Source of the DNA: Bacteroides sp. CAG:1076
Lineage (GTDB): Bacteria; Bacteroidota; Bacteroidia; Bacteroidales; Bacteroidaceae
Length of the DNA stretch: 7,162 nt
NCBI GenBank assembly: GCA_000436795.1
Contig: HF993184.1
Location: 1-7,162 of the forward strand
Reading direction: 5' to 3'
Shown here: piece after piece, positions 5,315 to 7,162 of the stretch
Layout of the letters: each line of letters begins with the position of its first letter
Numbering within the stretch: position 1 is the stretch's first letter
Made by a program: the position numbers and the translations under genes
Notes under the pieces: generated by a model
What the model saw: the letters and a program-made list of their open reading frames with translations, nothing else
Databases searched by the model: none
Told to the model about the DNA's origin: nothing

Positions 5315-6226
5315 ACAATATCAACCTACATTCATTTTACAAAAGAACAGCGAGAACAGGCAAGGCGAACCGACCTTGCTAATTTTTTAATCAGCCAAGG
5401 CGAGAAAGTCAAGAAATCAGGTTCAGAATACGAATGGCTTGACGGCTCGCAAAAGGTAACAATCAGAGGTCACCTCTGGTATCATCAGTACGAACAGATA
5501 GGCGGTGATGCGGTTGATTTTGTCCGCAGATTTTACAACAAGGACTATGCAGAAGCGGTGAAAATGCTTTTGAATAACTGCGGCGGTCAAATCATAACCT
5601 CACCGCCCATAGAAAAAAGTCATAAACCCTTTGAATTGTCACCGAGAAATGACAGAATGAGCAGAGTTTTTTCTTATCTGCTGTTGACCCGTGGAATTGA
5701 TAAAGATGTGCTTTTTGAGTTTGTGCGGAAGAAAATGATTTATGAGTCAGCCTATTATCACAACGCTGTCTTTGTCGGCTACGATTCAAACGGTAAACCT
5801 CGCCATGCTCACAAGCGAGGAACAGTAACAAGTAATTCGTACAAGGGAAATGTTGCAGGCAGTCAGCCCGAGTACAGCTTTCACTTTAACGGCACAAGCG
5901 AAAAGCTATTTTTATTCGAAGCTCCCATTGATATGCTTTCTTACATTTCAATGCACAAGGAAAACTGGCAAGAACACAGCTATGCGGCATCCTGTTCCGT
6001 TTCGGACAGGGTGCTTTTTCAATGTCTTAAAGATAATCCAAACATCAAAAATGTGTTTCTCTGCTTTGACAATGACGAGGCAGGACAGACAGCAAACAAA
6101 CGGATAGCCGATAAATTAAACTCAATGAATATCAAAAGCGAAATCCTCATTCCTATACATAAAGACTGGAATGAGGATATTTTAAACGGTGAAAGGACTG
6201 ATGAAATATGCCGTCAAGTGTTATAA
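5309..6226 (+). CDS. DUF3991/Toprim primase-like protein
   Basis: About 300 residues, numbered here from the GTG at 5309. The N-terminal region (about 10-90) has the shape of a DnaG-type CHC2 zinc-finger domain, ending in GGDAVDFVRRFYNKDYAEAVKML, but lacks the cysteine and histidine ligand pattern. A DUF3991-like segment follows (about 115-190, including YLLLTRGID and AVFVGYDSNGKPRHAHKRG). The Toprim domain occupies about 198-295: LFLFEAPIDML with Glu204, then NVFLCFDNDEAG with Asp254 and Asp256, then KDWNEDIL, as in Toprim_2. Such proteins are common beside VirD4 in Firmicutes conjugative elements and are thought to help process or prime transferred DNA. A separate catalytic primase or helicase domain is absent. 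The start is uncertain: GTG 5309 lies in the Shine-Dalgarno, and ATA 5318 fits spacing best. The 3' end overlaps the coupling protein gene by 19 bases. Confidence 0.85.
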   Translation: MITISTYIHFTKEQREQARRTDLANFLISQGEKVKKSGSEYEWLDGSQKVTIRGHLWYHQYEQIGGDAVDFVRRFYNKDYAEAVKMLLNNCGGQIITSPPIEKSHKPFELSPRNDRMSRVFSYLLLTRGIDKDVLFEFVRKKMIYESAYYHNAVFVGYDSNGKPRHAHKRGTVTSNSYKGNVAGSQPEYSFHFNGTSEKLFLFEAPIDMLSYISMHKENWQEHSYAASCSVSDRVLFQCLKDNPNIKNVFLCFDNDEAGQTANKRIADKLNSMNIKSEILIPIHKDWNEDILNGERTDEICRQVL

Positions 6227-7162
6227 CTCTGATTATTGTTGCAGGCTCAATGTTTGCCTTGTTCATAATAATTTCTACGGTCGGCAATCACTATTCACTA
6301 AATCAAATAAAAAATAAAACAGTCGGACAAGGGCAATACGGCACAGCTCGTTGGGCGACCAAAAAGGAAGTCAAAAAAACATACAAACGAATTGATTTTC
6401 AGCCTAACGAGTGGAGAAATAATCCAGACAGCAGACCAACTGAACAAGGTATAGTTGTCGGTTGCAAGAACAGAAAAAAGGGAACAACAGCAATGGTTGA
6501 CACAGGCGATGTCCACGCTCTGATGATTGGTGCGGCAGGCGTCGGCAAGACCGCATATTGGCTTTACCCGTGCATTGAGTATGCCTGCGCTACTGGTATG
6601 TCATTTTTGTCAACCGACACAAAGGGTGATGTAGTTCGGAATTATGGAACGATTGCAGAAAAGTATTACGGCTACAAAATTTCAGTAATAGATTTGCGTA
6701 ACCCAACACGCTCTCACGGCAACAATCTCCTGCATCTTGTGAATAAGTATATGGACTTATACAAAGCCGAGCCCGAACAGCTTGTTTACAAAGCAAGAGC
6801 AGAAAAGTATGCAAAAATCATTTCAAAGACGATTATTCTTTCCGGTATGGACTCGGCATCATTCGGACAAAACGCATATTTTTATGATGCCGCAGAGGGA
6901 CTGCTTACTGCCACGATATTACTTGTTGCAGAGTTTTGTGAACCCGAAGAACGGCATATTGTTTCGGTATTCAAAATCATTCAGGAGTTACTTGCTCCGA
7001 CCAACAAGAAAGGCAAAAATCAGTTTCAACTTTTAATGGACTATCTTCCAGACGACCACAAAGCAAAGTGGTTTGCAGGGGCGGCTCTCAATACAGCCGA
7101 ACAGAGTATGTCAAGCGTTATGAGTACGGCACTTTCAAGGTTGAATGCTTTTCTCGACTCCG
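6208..7162 (+). CDS. VirD4/TraG-type coupling ATPase (CD1115-like), 3' truncated by window edge
   Basis: The first 318 residues of a type IV coupling protein, the membrane ATPase that brings relaxase-bound DNA to the secretion channel. One hydrophobic segment near the N-terminus (about residues 5-26, VITLIIVAGSMFALFIII) is the likely anchor; classical VirD4 proteins have two. GQYGTARWATKKE (about 41-54) is the typical lead-in. Walker A is GAAGVGKT (108-115), followed by LSTDTKGD, the TraG-family (S)D-x-KG(E/D) motif. Further recognisable stretches are VIDLRNPTRSHGNNLLHLVN and SASFGQNAYFYDAAEG. Walker B lies beyond the edge. ATG 6208 is preceded by AAAGGA (6192-6197) ten bases upstream, and the gene starts inside the end of the primase-like gene, implying translational coupling. 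It resembles the CD1115 family, usually around 600 residues. Confidence 0.92.
   Translation, partial: MPSSVITLIIVAGSMFALFIIISTVGNHYSLNQIKNKTVGQGQYGTARWATKKEVKKTYKRIDFQPNEWRNNPDSRPTEQGIVVGCKNRKKGTTAMVDTGDVHALMIGAAGVGKTAYWLYPCIEYACATGMSFLSTDTKGDVVRNYGTIAEKYYGYKISVIDLRNPTRSHGNNLLHLVNKYMDLYKAEPEQLVYKARAEKYAKIISKTIILSGMDSASFGQNAYFYDAAEGLLTATILLVAEFCEPEERHIVSVFKIIQELLAPTNKKGKNQFQLLMDYLPDDHKAKWFAGAALNTAEQSMSSVMSTALSRLNAFLDS

Larger units (their letters stand above)
1..7162. mobile_element. Internal segment of a Firmicutes ICE or conjugative element
   Basis: Relaxase, ribbon-helix-helix accessory protein, Toprim/DUF3991 protein and VirD4-type coupling ATPase lie together in the order usual for Clostridia conjugative elements. 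No integrase, excisionase, attachment site or element end is visible. Both edges cut through genes, so the element extends beyond the window on both sides. Whether it is integrated or a plasmid cannot be decided here. The minus-strand gene at 3904-5103 is the only cargo-like interruption of an otherwise plus-strand backbone. Confidence 0.85.

Noticed and set aside
1..7162. CRISPR arrays, tRNA, rRNA or insertion sequences
   Set aside because: No regularly spaced repeats, cloverleaf-like sequence, rRNA core or transposase gene was found in reading both strands.

Overview
The window looks like part of an integrative conjugative element (ICE) or related conjugative element from a Firmicutes host. 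The best guess is a gut-type Clostridia/Oscillospirales lineage. The reasons are moderate A+T content, strong AGGAGG-type ribosome binding sites, and a gene set matching Clostridia elements: MobP3-type relaxase, DUF3991/Toprim primase-like protein and CD1115-type VirD4 coupling protein. Family assignments come from recognising motifs by eye. No database search was run.

Layout. (1) Positions 2-1698, plus strand: a tightly packed accessory operon with the 3' part of an Amidoligase_2-type enzyme, a gamma-glutamylcyclotransferase-like protein and a small conserved protein of unknown function (possibly DUF6329). (2) Positions 1699-2050: a non-coding stretch dense in inverted and direct repeats, the best candidate for the origin of transfer (oriT), ending in a sigma-A-like promoter. 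(3) Positions 2051-3874: a ribbon-helix-helix protein and the MobP-type relaxase, three bases apart, forming the DNA-processing module. (4) Positions 3904-5103, minus strand: an A+T-rich cargo gene with its own promoter and a PD-(D/E)XK-like nuclease signature. It is the only gene that does not fit the conjugation backbone. (5) Positions 5104-5308: a divergent control region with the cargo promoter, a perfect 19-base palindrome and a candidate promoter for the downstream operon. (6) Positions 5309 to the right edge: the primase-like gene and, overlapping it by 19 bases, the start of the coupling protein gene, which runs out of the window.

How the parts fit. The RHH protein and relaxase would bind and nick oriT. 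The coupling ATPase would hand the relaxase-DNA complex to a type IV secretion channel encoded to the right. The Toprim protein may help convert transferred single strands to duplex. The amidoligase/cyclotransferase pair probably forms and removes or recycles amide-linked glutamate or peptide conjugates, substrate unknown. The cargo gene sits between the mobilisation and replication/coupling modules, in opposite orientation, and is the most likely new biology here: a stand-alone candidate nuclease, possibly defensive.
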